Shown: piece by piece, positions 1 through 9,842 of the stretch
Numbering within the stretch: position 1 is the first letter of the stretch
Layout of the letters: every line of letters begins with the position of its first letter
Assembly: GCA_013042255.1 (NCBI GenBank)
Contig: JABDQK010000218.1
Coordinates: forward strand, 1 to 18,189
Length of the DNA: 18,189 nucleotides
Direction of reading: 5' to 3'
Source of the DNA: Flavobacteriaceae bacterium
GTDB lineage: Bacteria; Bacteroidota; Bacteroidia; Flavobacteriales; Flavobacteriaceae
The notes under the pieces: model-generated
Seen by the model: only the letters and a program-made list of their open reading frames with translations
Database searches by the model: none
What the model was told of the DNA's origin: nothing
Made by a program: the position numbers and the translations under genes

Positions 1-1229
1 GGCTTAAGCACCTTCATCTTGGCCTGCGAGAGATATGACTTATAGGTCACAGGAGACATAAGCAGTCTAACTATAATAGTCATCACTACAATTGCGATCC
101 CGAATGGCAGGAACGAACTCAGAAAGCCATAGAAAGGCGTAAATATATGGCGATTGATCCAACCAAAAATACCCCATCCATAGGGGATTGATTCCACCAA
201 TCCCAGATCTTTGTATTTCTCCAGAACATCAATATCAGTTGGGCCGTAATACCAGTTCATAGCATAGGACAGCTCTCCGCCTTCCAATTGCAGCGGGGCA
301 ACTGTTGAGTATTCTTTGGTAAACTTTGCTTCCTTACTTTCTTCCTCTACAAGATTTTTTGAGGTTAGTTCAGCGGTTTCAAAAGGTGTATTAGTCGTAA
401 GTATGGAGCTAAAGAAATGCTGTCTGTAAGACAACCACTTTATATCTGTTTCAGTCTCCTCATCATCGCTAGTTTCCGAAAGCTTACTGATCTTCCCATC
501 TTCGTGGTTATAAGTGAGTCGGGTATATCGATTACCGTATTGAATACTCTTGTTATGACGAATACCCTTTAGCCTCCAATTAAGGTTGATAGGTCTGCTA
601 TCATTAAATACACCATCGAGTCCTTGCGAACGCACTGTGAATCCCACCAGGTATTCCCCGGGTTTCATCTCATATCGATACTCAAGGAATTGCTGAGGTG
701 CGACTTTGGCTTTCATCGAAAGGATCTGAATATCCCCATCCCTACTGAGGGAAGGTTCAAAATACAGGTCTTTGGTGTTCAGCACTCTGTTATTTCGGGT
801 GGTAAAGCTCAGATCAAACACAGCATTCCCGTCCTTGATCAAGTAAACCGGTACTGAATCGTATGTCACGAAATTCTTCAGTAATGCCTCGGTGATCTGT
901 CCTCCTTTATTACTTATCTGAAGGTTAAGCACATCGTTTTCAAGGGTGGTAGTACCTTCAGTTGCCGGAGTAAATCCGAATTCCCCAATAGCATTTCTGT
1001 AATTTGCAAGAGCTGTGGAATCTTGTAAATTGACCGATTGAGTTTCCAATACGGGTGTCTCTTCCTCTGCTTCAACTGCCTCTTCAGCTTCCTGTTGTTG
1101 TTCTATTTGGGCTTTCTGGGCTTCAATTTCCTCTGGTGTGGGTTGGTTCTGGTAAAACCAGAATAACAGAATCCCGAAGATCAGGACAAAGCCGATAATT
1201 GAATTAAGGTCTAATTTTTTCTCTTCCAT
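1..1229 (-). CDS. yidC: Membrane protein insertase YidC, N-terminal part (cut by window edge)
   Basis: YidC/Oxa1/Alb3 insertase, which inserts and folds inner-membrane proteins with or without SecYEG. My translation gives 409 codons from an ATG at 1229, running off the left edge; Bacteroidota YidC is usually about 600+ residues, so roughly the last third is missing. It begins MEEKKLDLNSIIGF with a first membrane segment at about residues 9-26. A Gln/Glu-rich linker (about 27-60) follows, then the large periplasmic P1 domain (about 85-355). The second membrane segment ends in VRLLMSPVTYKS; R388 aligns with the conserved hydrophilic-groove arginine of YidC. It lies 96 bases downstream of pyrG on the same strand and has its own promoter-like sequence (1302-1335). 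The identity is firm. Confidence 0.97.
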   Translation of the reverse strand, partial: MEEKKLDLNSIIGFVLIFGILLFWFYQNQPTPEEIEAQKAQIEQQQEAEEAVEAEEETPVLETQSVNLQDSTALANYRNAIGEFGFTPATEGTTTLENDVLNLQISNKGGQITEALLKNFVTYDSVPVYLIKDGNAVFDLSFTTRNNRVLNTKDLYFEPSLSRDGDIQILSMKAKVAPQQFLEYRYEMKPGEYLVGFTVRSQGLDGVFNDSRPINLNWRLKGIRHNKSIQYGNRYTRLTYNHEDGKISKLSETSDDEETETDIKWLSYRQHFFSSILTTNTPFETAELTSKNLVEEESKEAKFTKEYSTVAPLQLEGGELSYAMNWYYGPTDIDVLEKYKDLGLVESIPYGWGIFGWINRHIFTPFYGFLSSFLPFGIAIVVMTIIVRLLMSPVTYKSYLSQAKMKVLK

Positions 1230-1301
1230 CTATTAACTGTCGTATCTAGCTGTTCTTCATCCTGATATACAGAATGCGAAAGTTTCTTTTTTACGGGTTT
1301 G

Positions 1302-3255
<1,954 letters not shown>

Positions 3256-3273
3256 CCTTAAAATTAAATCTTT

Positions 3274-3281
3274 TACATTTG
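3274..3281 (+). promoter_or_regulatory. -7 box TACATTTG upstream of the isomerase gene
   Basis: Exact TAnnTTTG match, 23 bases before the ATG at 3305, the same spacing seen upstream of pyrG and the M14 gene. No clear -33 TTTG is present. AAGGAG at 3284-3289 is a possible ribosome site but lies 15 bases from the ATG and close to where transcription would begin. Confidence 0.4.
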
Positions 3282-3304
3282 AGAAGGAGCAAAATCTGAG
3301 TTTT

Positions 3305-4174
3305 ATGAAAAGGAGATCTTTTATTACTTCCGCTGCTACCGTTTCAGCCGGTATGGTGACTGCACCTAAGGTTTGGGGAAAAGACCTGCCGAATTACGAT
3401 CCGCAGGGTCTTAAGGGCAATATCCACCACAGTGCCTGTTATTGGTGCTATAATTCCATCCCTTTAGACCAATTCCTATCCGATCTTTCCGGCCTTGGGG
3501 TGGAGGCTATTGATCTTGTGGGACCGGAAGACTGGCCGCTATTAAAAAAACACAATATACATGCCTCCATGTGCTGGGGAGCCGAGATTAACTTAACCGA
3601 TGGATGGTGCGATCCCAAGTTTCATAAACAACTTATAAAAAACTATTCTGAGATGATTCCTAAAGTGGCAGAAGCCGGCTACACCAATCTGATCTGCTTT
3701 AGCGGCAGCAGAAGAGGAATGGATGATGAAGAAGGGTTGCAGAATTCAGTTCGGGGTTTAAAAAATATCCTGTCACTAGCCGAGAAGCACGGTGTGGTGA
3801 TACAGATGGAATTACTGAATTCCAAGGTTGATCATAAGGATTATATGTGTGATAAGACAAAATGGGGAGTAGCTTTATGTGATGCCCTGGGATCTGATAA
3901 TTTTAAGCTCTTATACGACATTTACCATATGCAGATTATGGAAGGGGATGTGATCAGAACCATAGAACAAAACAAGGACTATATCGGTCATTATCATACC
4001 GGGGGAAATCCCGGGAGGCATGAGATCGATGAAACCCAGGAACTGTATTACCCGGCCATCATGAAGGCGATTCTAAAAACCGGATTTAAAGGGTATGTAG
4101 CTCAGGAATTTATTCCCACCTGGGACGATAAAATCGCAGCGTTGAAACAGGGAATACAAATCTGCGATGTATAA
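3305..4174 (+). CDS. Hydroxypyruvate isomerase-like TIM-barrel protein with Tat signal
   Basis: A 289-residue xylose-isomerase-like TIM barrel (AP endonuclease 2 superfamily) closest in pattern to hydroxypyruvate isomerase (Hyi). Family marks are QMELLNSK with a likely metal-binding E169, LLYDIYHMQ with D205 and H208, HYHTGGNPGRHE (H231, R238, H239, E240), and YVAQEF with the second catalytic Glu E268. The first 25 residues read MKRRSFITSAATVSAG, a twin-arginine-like leader (R3-R4), so the protein is probably exported folded. Classical Hyi is cytoplasmic and about 260 residues; the extra length here is the leader. The real substrate may be another ketose or aldose. It is transcribed alone and converges on the DUF922 gene with a 9-base gap. 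Family sure, exact reaction inferred. Confidence 0.87.
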   Translation: MKRRSFITSAATVSAGMVTAPKVWGKDLPNYDPQGLKGNIHHSACYWCYNSIPLDQFLSDLSGLGVEAIDLVGPEDWPLLKKHNIHASMCWGAEINLTDGWCDPKFHKQLIKNYSEMIPKVAEAGYTNLICFSGSRRGMDDEEGLQNSVRGLKNILSLAEKHGVVIQMELLNSKVDHKDYMCDKTKWGVALCDALGSDNFKLLYDIYHMQIMEGDVIRTIEQNKDYIGHYHTGGNPGRHEIDETQELYYPAIMKAILKTGFKGYVAQEFIPTWDDKIAALKQGIQICDV

Positions 4175-4183
4175 TTTTCAGTA

Positions 4184-4723
4184 TTAACCTGCAGTTCTCC
4201 TGAGCTCCTCGGCGATCATAGTATTCCACTCTGCCTGCTTTTCTTCAGCCCGGGAAAAATTGGTTTCCTCATCGTACCTAGATTGAAAATCTCTCAACTC
4301 TTTAATAATATCATTGTAGATCTTTTTCATTTCGGCCTTTACGTTGGAGGTGAATCTATACCCCTGAATCTTCCTGCGCATTTTTCTGGCAAAGAGTTCC
4401 GAAATATCAAAGTGCAGTTGCTCATGGCTCAGGATGATATCATTGGCCACTTCAGGTCGGTACCAGGAGGCTTCCGGATAGAAATAAGCTTCAACACTAC
4501 AATCCACTTCCATCTCGCCTGCCTGCTCAAGGGCGGAAAACTGATAAGCAATTCCGCTGGCTGTTGTTGCTGCAATTCTGGAACCGGCAGGGGGAGGTGA
4601 TTTAAAATCTTCCCAACTCAGTCGGTGCGAAGATTCCCATAAAATTGCATCATCTTCCTGCCCATATCCCTGAAACAGACCCAGGAATACTATAAAAACA
4701 CCTAAATTTTTTATTAGCTCCAA
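4184..4723 (-). CDS. Secreted DUF922 family protein (candidate HExxH metallopeptidase)
   Basis: A 179-residue protein with a hydrophobic signal peptide (about 4-21, ending GYG before QEDD). It has the DUF922 pattern: HRLSWEDFK at 33-41, TASGIAYQF near 54-62, FYPEASW at 81-87, then HEQLHFDISE at 100-109. H100-E101-x-x-H104 is a zincin-type motif, and E109 or D106 could complete a metal site. The C-terminal part is charged and helical. No ATG precedes the signal peptide in frame; the best start is the TTG at 4723, which overlaps the end of the OsmC gene by 10 bases. It is last in the guaA-LysM-OsmC run. Family call good; peptidase activity is an inference from the motif. Confidence 0.85.
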   Translation of the reverse strand: MELIKNLGVFIVFLGLFQGYGQEDDAILWESSHRLSWEDFKSPPPAGSRIAATTASGIAYQFSALEQAGEMEVDCSVEAYFYPEASWYRPEVANDIILSHEQLHFDISELFARKMRRKIQGYRFTSNVKAEMKKIYNDIIKELRDFQSRYDEETNFSRAEEKQAEWNTMIAEELRRTAG

Positions 4724-5115
4724 TGGAAATTAATTCTCTTTTCGATATCGGGATGTATGCTGTAGAGAACAGGACATGTCCTGGCCGAGTGCTCGAGTAT
4801 CACACGCTGTTTTTCGGCAAATCCCGCAGGCATGTGCAGTTCAATTTCTATTTTACTGATGCGTCTCGGATCCGAAGTCATGTGCTTTACTACCTCGGCA
4901 TATGCTCCGTCAAGAGTGGCGTCCCAACTTTTGGCCTTTATCCCCATTACAGTCAGCATACAGCTGGCCAGTGCAGTTGCCACAGTATCGGTAGGTGAAA
5001 ATGCCTGCCCAAGTCCATTGTTATCAAGTGGGGCGTCGGTAATAAATTGATTCCCCGATGCGATATGTTCACAAGTTGTCCTGAGATTACCCGTATAGGT
5101 TACTTTAGAGGTCAT
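4714..5115 (-). CDS. OsmC family protein (peroxide-reducing type)
   Basis: A 133-residue OsmC/Ohr superfamily protein. These cytoplasmic dimers reduce organic or fatty-acid hydroperoxides through a pair of cysteines. Here the pair is C52 in ALASCMLTVMG and C114 in ARTCPVLYSI, in the expected places. FSPTDTVATALA before the first cysteine is also typical. The N-terminus KVTYTGNLRTTCEH resembles the YhfA/OsmC-like branch rather than Ohr, so the substrate is uncertain. The ATG at 5115 overlaps the stop of the LysM gene by 11 bases, and its own stop overlaps the DUF922 start, pointing to translational coupling. Confidence 0.92.
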   Translation of the reverse strand: MTSKVTYTGNLRTTCEHIASGNQFITDAPLDNNGLGQAFSPTDTVATALASCMLTVMGIKAKSWDATLDGAYAEVVKHMTSDPRRISKIEIELHMPAGFAEKQRVILEHSARTCPVLYSIHPDIEKRINFHWS

Positions 5116-7282
5116 TTGAAGTCGGGGTTATCTGCATTACTCGCATATTTTCATATTTCATTATGTAGGTAGCACGATTGAAATATCCCGAGGTAAAAGC
5201 CTGGACATAGTCGAATTTATTCCCTGCGTATTCGGTTAATCCAATAATGCCTGCAGTGCTGAACAGATTGGGTCTGTATGCCAATTTCAGCAACAGATCC
5301 AGGGTGAGATCAAACCCGCGTACAGCATACTTATCAGGATCCCCTCCAAAACGAGCTCTGTACCTTCTCACAAATGCATCCTCACTTACTTCCCTGTCGA
5401 TGGAAGGATAGGTGAAATTAAGGTTCGACAAGTGGGAAACGGAGATCACATCATTTTCAAATGCGCGATTTTTATTTGTGGTGAACATCCGCACCTGAGT
5501 CGTATCCGAAATGGTAGAATTAAGGATTGAACTTACGCTGGAAACCAACTTAAAATTTTCGGTTTCTAAAATTACCCAGTTTTCATTATCAATACTGAGC
5601 AGGTTGGTCAGAGCCTCTATATCAACAGAAATATTTTTTTCATCCTCACGTACTTTCAGTGATCTGGCCATTGGAAACTTCTCTTGTATCCTGACACGTG
5701 TTGAATCATTTTGCGCATCATTGATGACAATAATATTCTGATCGGTCCTTATGGATCCCATATAATCAAGCATCTTCAGTCGCAATATGCTGTCTGAAGG
5801 AACGGAGAAAAATACATTCGGTAAATCAAGGTCGCTCTGTGCACTCAATGGGGCCACAATCGGAACTCCTGCAGGCCCCGCCTGCATGGCAGCTTCCTTC
5901 AGGGCTTCTGCTTGTAAGGGACCGATGATTGCATTTACAGTAGATAAGTCCTCCCTTGCCAGGATTGATCTCACCTTTTCCCTGCTTAATTCTGTATCGA
6001 AGGTTTTCACCCTTACAGAAATACCTAAATCGGACAGAGAATCCATAGCGACAAGCGCCCCGCTGTATAAACCAAGGCTGTATTTAAGGGCGTTACTTCG
6101 TTCTATAGTACTTTCCACATTCTTAACACTGTCCAATTCCAGTCGGTTCATACGAAAGGGAAGCATCACCATCAGAGAAGGTCGATTATCCCTGCTAATG
6201 CTATCCAGGAGATTTATTTTATCGAGAATCAGGGAATTTCTCACTTCCAGATTACCTGCTTTTTCCCTCGGTAATTTCAGCACCATCCCGGCTTTAAGTC
6301 CTCTCGACAAATCTGGATTCAGTGCCAGCAATTCGCTGTATCCGATTCCGAGCTTTCTGGTGAGGGAAAATTCGGTTTGTTTAGGTTTTACTTCATAAAA
6401 AATATAGTTTTCTGCATTGACCTCTTCAGATTCAAGTTTCTTTTGAGGTAAGCGAAGTACCATTCCTTCTTTTAGTCCGCCCTGCTCCAGTATCATCGGA
6501 TTCAGCCTGATAATATCCTCAGAGGTTATTCCGTATTCCCCGCTCAGGCTATACATGGTTTTCTTCGGAGGTACTGTGTAGGAAACATAGAGTTCTACTT
6601 CCTGCCCTTCTACTGTACTCCCCGGGGGTTTGGGTAATTGCAGCTCCTGCCCTACGGCCAGATAATCGCTGTTTTTTTCCAGAGATGGATTTAGTGCCAC
6701 TAAACTATCAACGGTGATCCCGTATTTATGGGCAATGCTCCATCGGGTTTCTTTTGGGGAAACGGTATACGTCTCAAAATCCTCCGGATTGATCGCATTG
6801 GGGTCCTCCTCTATCTCAGGGTACACCGGAATCTGAAGACGCATTCCTTTCTTCAGGGGCATACTGTACAATTCTTTGTTGTACCTCTTTATTTCATCTT
6901 CGGAGACTTCATATCGCCTCGAAATTCCATAAAGGGTTTCTTTTCTGCGTACGCGATGTGTTCTGTAGCTTTCGGGTTCACGCTGAACCTCCTGGACTTC
7001 TGTCGTTGTTGTTCCTGAAACATTTACGGGATTGTCGGGCAGGGGTTTGGTATCTGATACGCTTGCCTGAAGTGGAATAACAAGAATAGTATTAGGTTTT
7101 AAAACATCTCCCTGTTTGATCTCCTTGTTGTATTTGAGGATGTTATAAGGAGTAACCCGGTAGAGCTTTGAGATGCTGTAAAGGGTTTCACCTTCCTTAA
7201 CGGCGTGTGTTTTAAACTGCTGTGCCTGAACCTGAAAGGCAAACAGAAGAAATAAAACAAGACAATTCAGTACTTTCATCAT
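5105..7282 (-). CDS. Secreted protein with five LysM domains fused to a type 1 periplasmic-binding domain
   Basis: A 725-residue protein from the ATG at 7282. The signal peptide (about 1-21) ends VQAQ, with no lipobox. Five LysM modules follow at about 24-71, 106-153, 170-217, 232-279 and 294-339, each of the form Y-V-K/T-x-x-E/Q-T-x-x-S-I ... LNP ... L-x-x-G-x-x-L-x-L/I-P. The rest (about 369-725) begins SLMVMLPFRMN and has VNAIIGPLQAEA and VPIVAPLSAQS, as in type 1 (amino-acid ABC transporter) ligand-binding proteins. LysM binds peptidoglycan or chitin-like glycans, so this is probably a wall-tethered periplasmic ligand binder or scaffold. No permease gene is nearby, so transport is unproven. 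The frame extends to a GTG at 7303, but the signal peptide fits MMKVLNCLVL better. It lies 11 bases after guaA. Confidence 0.9.
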   Translation of the reverse strand: MMKVLNCLVLFLLFAFQVQAQQFKTHAVKEGETLYSISKLYRVTPYNILKYNKEIKQGDVLKPNTILVIPLQASVSDTKPLPDNPVNVSGTTTTEVQEVQREPESYRTHRVRRKETLYGISRRYEVSEDEIKRYNKELYSMPLKKGMRLQIPVYPEIEEDPNAINPEDFETYTVSPKETRWSIAHKYGITVDSLVALNPSLEKNSDYLAVGQELQLPKPPGSTVEGQEVELYVSYTVPPKKTMYSLSGEYGITSEDIIRLNPMILEQGGLKEGMVLRLPQKKLESEEVNAENYIFYEVKPKQTEFSLTRKLGIGYSELLALNPDLSRGLKAGMVLKLPREKAGNLEVRNSLILDKINLLDSISRDNRPSLMVMLPFRMNRLELDSVKNVESTIERSNALKYSLGLYSGALVAMDSLSDLGISVRVKTFDTELSREKVRSILAREDLSTVNAIIGPLQAEALKEAAMQAGPAGVPIVAPLSAQSDLDLPNVFFSVPSDSILRLKMLDYMGSIRTDQNIIVINDAQNDSTRVRIQEKFPMARSLKVREDEKNISVDIEALTNLLSIDNENWVILETENFKLVSSVSSILNSTISDTTQVRMFTTNKNRAFENDVISVSHLSNLNFTYPSIDREVSEDAFVRRYRARFGGDPDKYAVRGFDLTLDLLLKLAYRPNLFSTAGIIGLTEYAGNKFDYVQAFTSGYFNRATYIMKYENMRVMQITPTSNDL

Positions 7283-7293
7283 GTTATATACGT

Positions 7294-8826
7294 TTATTCC
7301 CACTCTATGGTTGCCGGCGGTTTAGAACTTATGTCATAAACCACTCTGTTTACCCCAGGAACCTTATTAATAATGTCATTAGACATTTTTTGCAGGAATT
7401 CATAGGGTAAATTTACCCAATCTGCCGTCATTCCGTCTGTGCTTTCTACAGCTCTTAAAGCGACGCACTTTTCATAAGTTCTTTCATCTCCCATCACACC
7501 TACACTATGCACGGGAAGCAACATGGCACCGGCCTGCCATACATCGTCGTACAGGCCCCATTCCCTCAGGCCATTAATAAATATAGCATCCACTTCCTGT
7601 AGCATGGCCACTTTCTCCCGGGTAATATCGCCCATAATCCTTATTGCCAGTCCGGGACCCGGAAAAGGGTGTCTGCCAAGGCGTTCATCGGCAATTTCCA
7701 ATGTGGCCCCTACCCGTCTTACTTCATCTTTAAATAACATTTTTAAGGGCTCCACTACTTTTAATTTCATATAATCTGGCAATCCGCCAACGTTATGATG
7801 GCTTTTTATGGTTGCCGACGGGCCTCCCGAGGCTGAAACCGATTCTATACGGTCAGGGTAAATCGTTCCCTGCGCCAGCCATTTGGCATCCTCCACCTTG
7901 TGGGCTTCATCGTCAAATACATCGATAAAGACGCCGCCGATGATCTTGCGTTTCTTCTCAGGGTCCTCTTCCCCAGCCAAGGCATCCAAAAAGCGTGCCG
8001 AAGCATCAACACCTTTGACATTTAGCCCCATATGCTTGTATTGATCGAGCACTTCTTCGAACTCATTTTTCCTAAGTAGCCCGTTATTGACAAAAATGCA
8101 ATGCAGATGTTTTCCGATCGCCTTGTGCAAAAGCACAGCGGCCACAGTCGAATCCACCCCCCCGGAGAGTCCCAGGATTACTTTGTCATTCCCTATTTCG
8201 TTTTTTAATTCCTCTACGGTTGTCTCAACAAAGGCATCGGGTGTCCATGTTTGTTCAAGTCCGGCAATACCAACAAGAAAATTTTCCAGCAACTGCTTCC
8301 CATCTTTGGTGTGGTAAACCTCCGGATGAAACTGTATGGCATATATCTTTTCATCAGCGATCTTGTAGGCTGCAATTTCAACATCAGCTGTGCTGGCCAG
8401 CAGTTCTGCTTTGGGAGGTAGTTGCTGTATCGTATCTGAATGGCTCATCCAAACCTGTGATCCGGATGATATGTTCTTAAAAAATGGCTCCCCTTCCTTG
8501 ATTTTTGAAAGTCGGGCCCGCCCGTATTCCCTGGTCTTGGAGGGGGCTACATTACCGCCGTGAAAGTGAGCTATATACTGGGCCCCATAGCACACACCCA
8601 GAAGGGGTATCTTACCTTTTATCCCGTTAAGTTCAGGATGTGGAGCTTCATCAGATCGAACAGAAGAAGGGGATCCCGAAAGAATTACCGCTTTGTATTC
8701 AGAAAGATCCTTTGGCAGGTTATTATATGGCTTTATTTCACAAAATATATTGAGTTCCCTCACCCTGCGAGCGATAAGCTGAGTGTACTGGGAGCCAAAA
8801 TCAAGGATAAGGACGTTGTTTTGCAT
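7294..8826 (-). CDS. guaA: GMP synthase (glutamine-hydrolysing)
   Basis: Makes GMP from XMP, ATP and glutamine in the cytoplasm. The 510 residues are close to the usual 510-525. The N-terminal amidotransferase domain (about 1-195) starts [20 protein letters not shown] and has the nucleophile C79 in GVCYGAQ with H167 and E169 in FHPEVY. The ATP-pyrophosphatase domain has the P-loop [10 protein letters not shown] (about 218-227). The C-terminal dimerisation domain has [12 protein letters not shown] and ends PATIEWE, the normal GuaA terminus. The frame reaches a TTG at 8841; the ATG at 8826 matches the family start. A perfect inverted repeat sits 5 bases upstream. It leads the run LysM-OsmC-DUF922 and is divergent from the SIMPL gene. 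Confidence 0.98.
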   Translation of the reverse strand: MQNNVLILDFGSQYTQLIARRVRELNIFCEIKPYNNLPKDLSEYKAVILSGSPSSVRSDEAPHPELNGIKGKIPLLGVCYGAQYIAHFHGGNVAPSKTREYGRARLSKIKEGEPFFKNISSGSQVWMSHSDTIQQLPPKAELLASTADVEIAAYKIADEKIYAIQFHPEVYHTKDGKQLLENFLVGIAGLEQTWTPDAFVETTVEELKNEIGNDKVILGLSGGVDSTVAAVLLHKAIGKHLHCIFVNNGLLRKNEFEEVLDQYKHMGLNVKGVDASARFLDALAGEEDPEKKRKIIGGVFIDVFDDEAHKVEDAKWLAQGTIYPDRIESVSASGGPSATIKSHHNVGGLPDYMKLKVVEPLKMLFKDEVRRVGATLEIADERLGRHPFPGPGLAIRIMGDITREKVAMLQEVDAIFINGLREWGLYDDVWQAGAMLLPVHSVGVMGDERTYEKCVALRAVESTDGMTADWVNLPYEFLQKMSNDIINKVPGVNRVVYDISSKPPATIEWE

Positions 8827-8829
8827 GGG

Positions 8830-8837
8830 CAAAAATA
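8830..8837 (-). promoter_or_regulatory. Possible -7 box TATTTTTG immediately upstream of guaA
   Basis: The minus strand reads TATTTTTG (TAnnTTTG), with CTTGG about 22 bases upstream, but only 3 bases separate it from the ATG. Use of this box would give an essentially leaderless mRNA. It also overlaps the inverted repeat, so it may be coincidence. Confidence 0.25.
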
Positions 8838-8854
8838 GCAATTTGAGCTATTTT
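8832..8854. repeat. 8-bp perfect inverted repeat upstream of guaA
   Basis: AAAATAGC (8832-8839) and GCTATTTT (8847-8854) are perfect complements separated by 7 bases (AATTTGA). The site lies between the divergent guaA and SIMPL genes, 5 bases before the guaA ATG. It could be a regulator-binding palindrome or an mRNA hairpin covering the guaA ribosome site. Confidence 0.6.
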
Positions 8855-8870
8855 CGGACCAAGTTTTTTC

Positions 8871-8878
8871 TATATTTA
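8871..8878 (+). promoter_or_regulatory. Near-match -7 box TATATTTA for the SIMPL gene
   Basis: One mismatch to TAnnTTTG, 26 bases before the ATG at 8905. A TTTG at 8842-8845 lies 25 bases further upstream, slightly beyond the usual spacing. Weak but correctly placed. Confidence 0.3.
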
Positions 8879-8904
8879 TTATACGGTTATCAACCTTTTA
8901 GAAA

Positions 8905-9630
8905 ATGAAACACGCATCGTCCCTGATTTTTGGAATATCGATAATAATTGCAGCCTTCTTTCTTGGCAATGCCTACAAGGATAGAGCCAATCCACCTAAG
9001 ATTATCACGGTCACTGGTCTTGGAAACGAAAATTTTACTTCTGATCTTATCGTTTGGGAAGGATATTTTTCAACCTTTAATACCAACCTTAAGGCGGCCT
9101 TTGAACAGCTCAATACGGATAAGGAAATAGTGAAGAATTATTTATTATCGAAAGGTATTCCTGAGGCAAATATCATCTTCAATTCGGTTCAGACCGCAGA
9201 ACAAAGGGACAACAAATATGATAATGGAAATTATATTGGGAGTGTGTTTCGGGGGTATTCCTTAACACAGAGCGTAAAAATCGAATCAAATGATGTTAAA
9301 CTCATTGAGGAAGTGGCAAGAGAAATCACCGAATTACTGAATAAGGGAGTCCAATTTAACTCATCCCCTCCCAGGTATTATTACACCCAATTGGCCGATC
9401 TGAAAATTAAAATGATTGCTCAGGCTACAGAAGATGCCCGACTTCGGGCAGAAAAAATAGCAGAAAATTCAGGAGGAGACCTTGGAAATCTTCTCTCTGC
9501 CAAAATGGGAGTATTTCAGATAACAGGACAAAATTCAGATGAAGAATACAGTTGGGGCGGAGTTTACAATACTTCAGAAAAGAAAAAAACCGCCTCTATT
9601 ACCATGCGGCTTGATTATGAAGTACAGTAA
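8905..9630 (+). CDS. SIMPL domain (DUF541, YggE-like) membrane-anchored protein
   Basis: A 241-residue protein with one N-terminal hydrophobic segment (about 5-22), an uncleaved anchor or signal peptide, and a SIMPL domain over about 33-241. Typical marks are KIITVTGLGNENF near the start, an LL-SKGIPEANI stretch (a 'kGi...nI' turn), the RGYSLTQSVKI strand, and IAQATEDARLRAEKIAEN, the conserved helix with A-x-x-A-R-x-x-A. The C-terminus returns to a strand, ASITMRLDYEV. The family includes E. coli YggE, linked to oxidative stress; its molecular action is unknown. It acts in the periplasm. It is divergent from guaA and followed by a strong hairpin at 9667-9695, so probably monocistronic. Confidence 0.9.
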   Translation: MKHASSLIFGISIIIAAFFLGNAYKDRANPPKIITVTGLGNENFTSDLIVWEGYFSTFNTNLKAAFEQLNTDKEIVKNYLLSKGIPEANIIFNSVQTAEQRDNKYDNGNYIGSVFRGYSLTQSVKIESNDVKLIEEVAREITELLNKGVQFNSSPPRYYYTQLADLKIKMIAQATEDARLRAEKIAENSGGDLGNLLSAKMGVFQITGQNSDEEYSWGGVYNTSEKKKTASITMRLDYEVQ

Positions 9631-9666
9631 ATATGGATTTTATAAGAGCAACAGGAGGAAAAAAGA

Positions 9667-9695
9667 AAAGCCCTGACCCCTACGGTCAGGGCTTT
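9667..9695. terminator. Strong hairpin terminator, U-tract on the minus strand
   Basis: Positions 9667-9678 pair with 9684-9695 in a perfect 12-bp stem (core GCCCTGACC / GGTCAGGGC) with a 5-base loop. It lies 36 bases after the SIMPL stop. On the plus strand the stem is followed by CAAATC, with no U-run beyond the stem. On the minus strand it is followed by TTTCTTTTTTCC, a good U-tract. It probably ends SIMPL transcription, but it is better formed for minus-strand transcripts. Confidence 0.8.
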
Positions 9696-9842
9696 CAAAT
9701 CAAAAACCAACCTAAACACATGAATTTTTATGACACTTTGCTAAAATTCTTTTTCAAAGCAATTTATTATAGAACAACTCATATTAAAAAAACCCTACCT
9801 CATCTTCAAAATTTTTATCTTTAGTACATAAATAACACATTA
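9696..9842. other. AT-rich intergenic region, no gene recognised
   Basis: Between the hairpin and the flavoprotein gene. A 34-codon frame from the ATG at 9720 has no family resemblance and is very AT-rich, so I do not call it. TATCTTTA (9816-9823) is a one-mismatch -7 box 19 bases before the ATG at 9843. On the minus strand, TAATTTTG (9849-9856) could start a transcript running to the 9667-9695 terminator. Confidence 0.4.

Noticed and set aside
5787..6398. 203-codon open frame on the plus strand
   Set aside because: Antisense to the LysM/binding-protein gene; composition is Ser/Leu-rich as expected from a reversed coding strand, with no motif.
7283..7303. Upstream GTG start for the LysM protein
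   Set aside because: It would overlap guaA by 10 bases and put seven non-family residues before a good signal peptide beginning MMKVLN.
8827..8841. Upstream TTG start for guaA
   Set aside because: The ATG at 8826 gives the family N-terminus; the extension overlaps the inverted repeat.
9633..9824. 63-codon frame after the SIMPL gene
   Set aside because: It runs through the terminator hairpin, is very AT-rich, and looks like no known protein.
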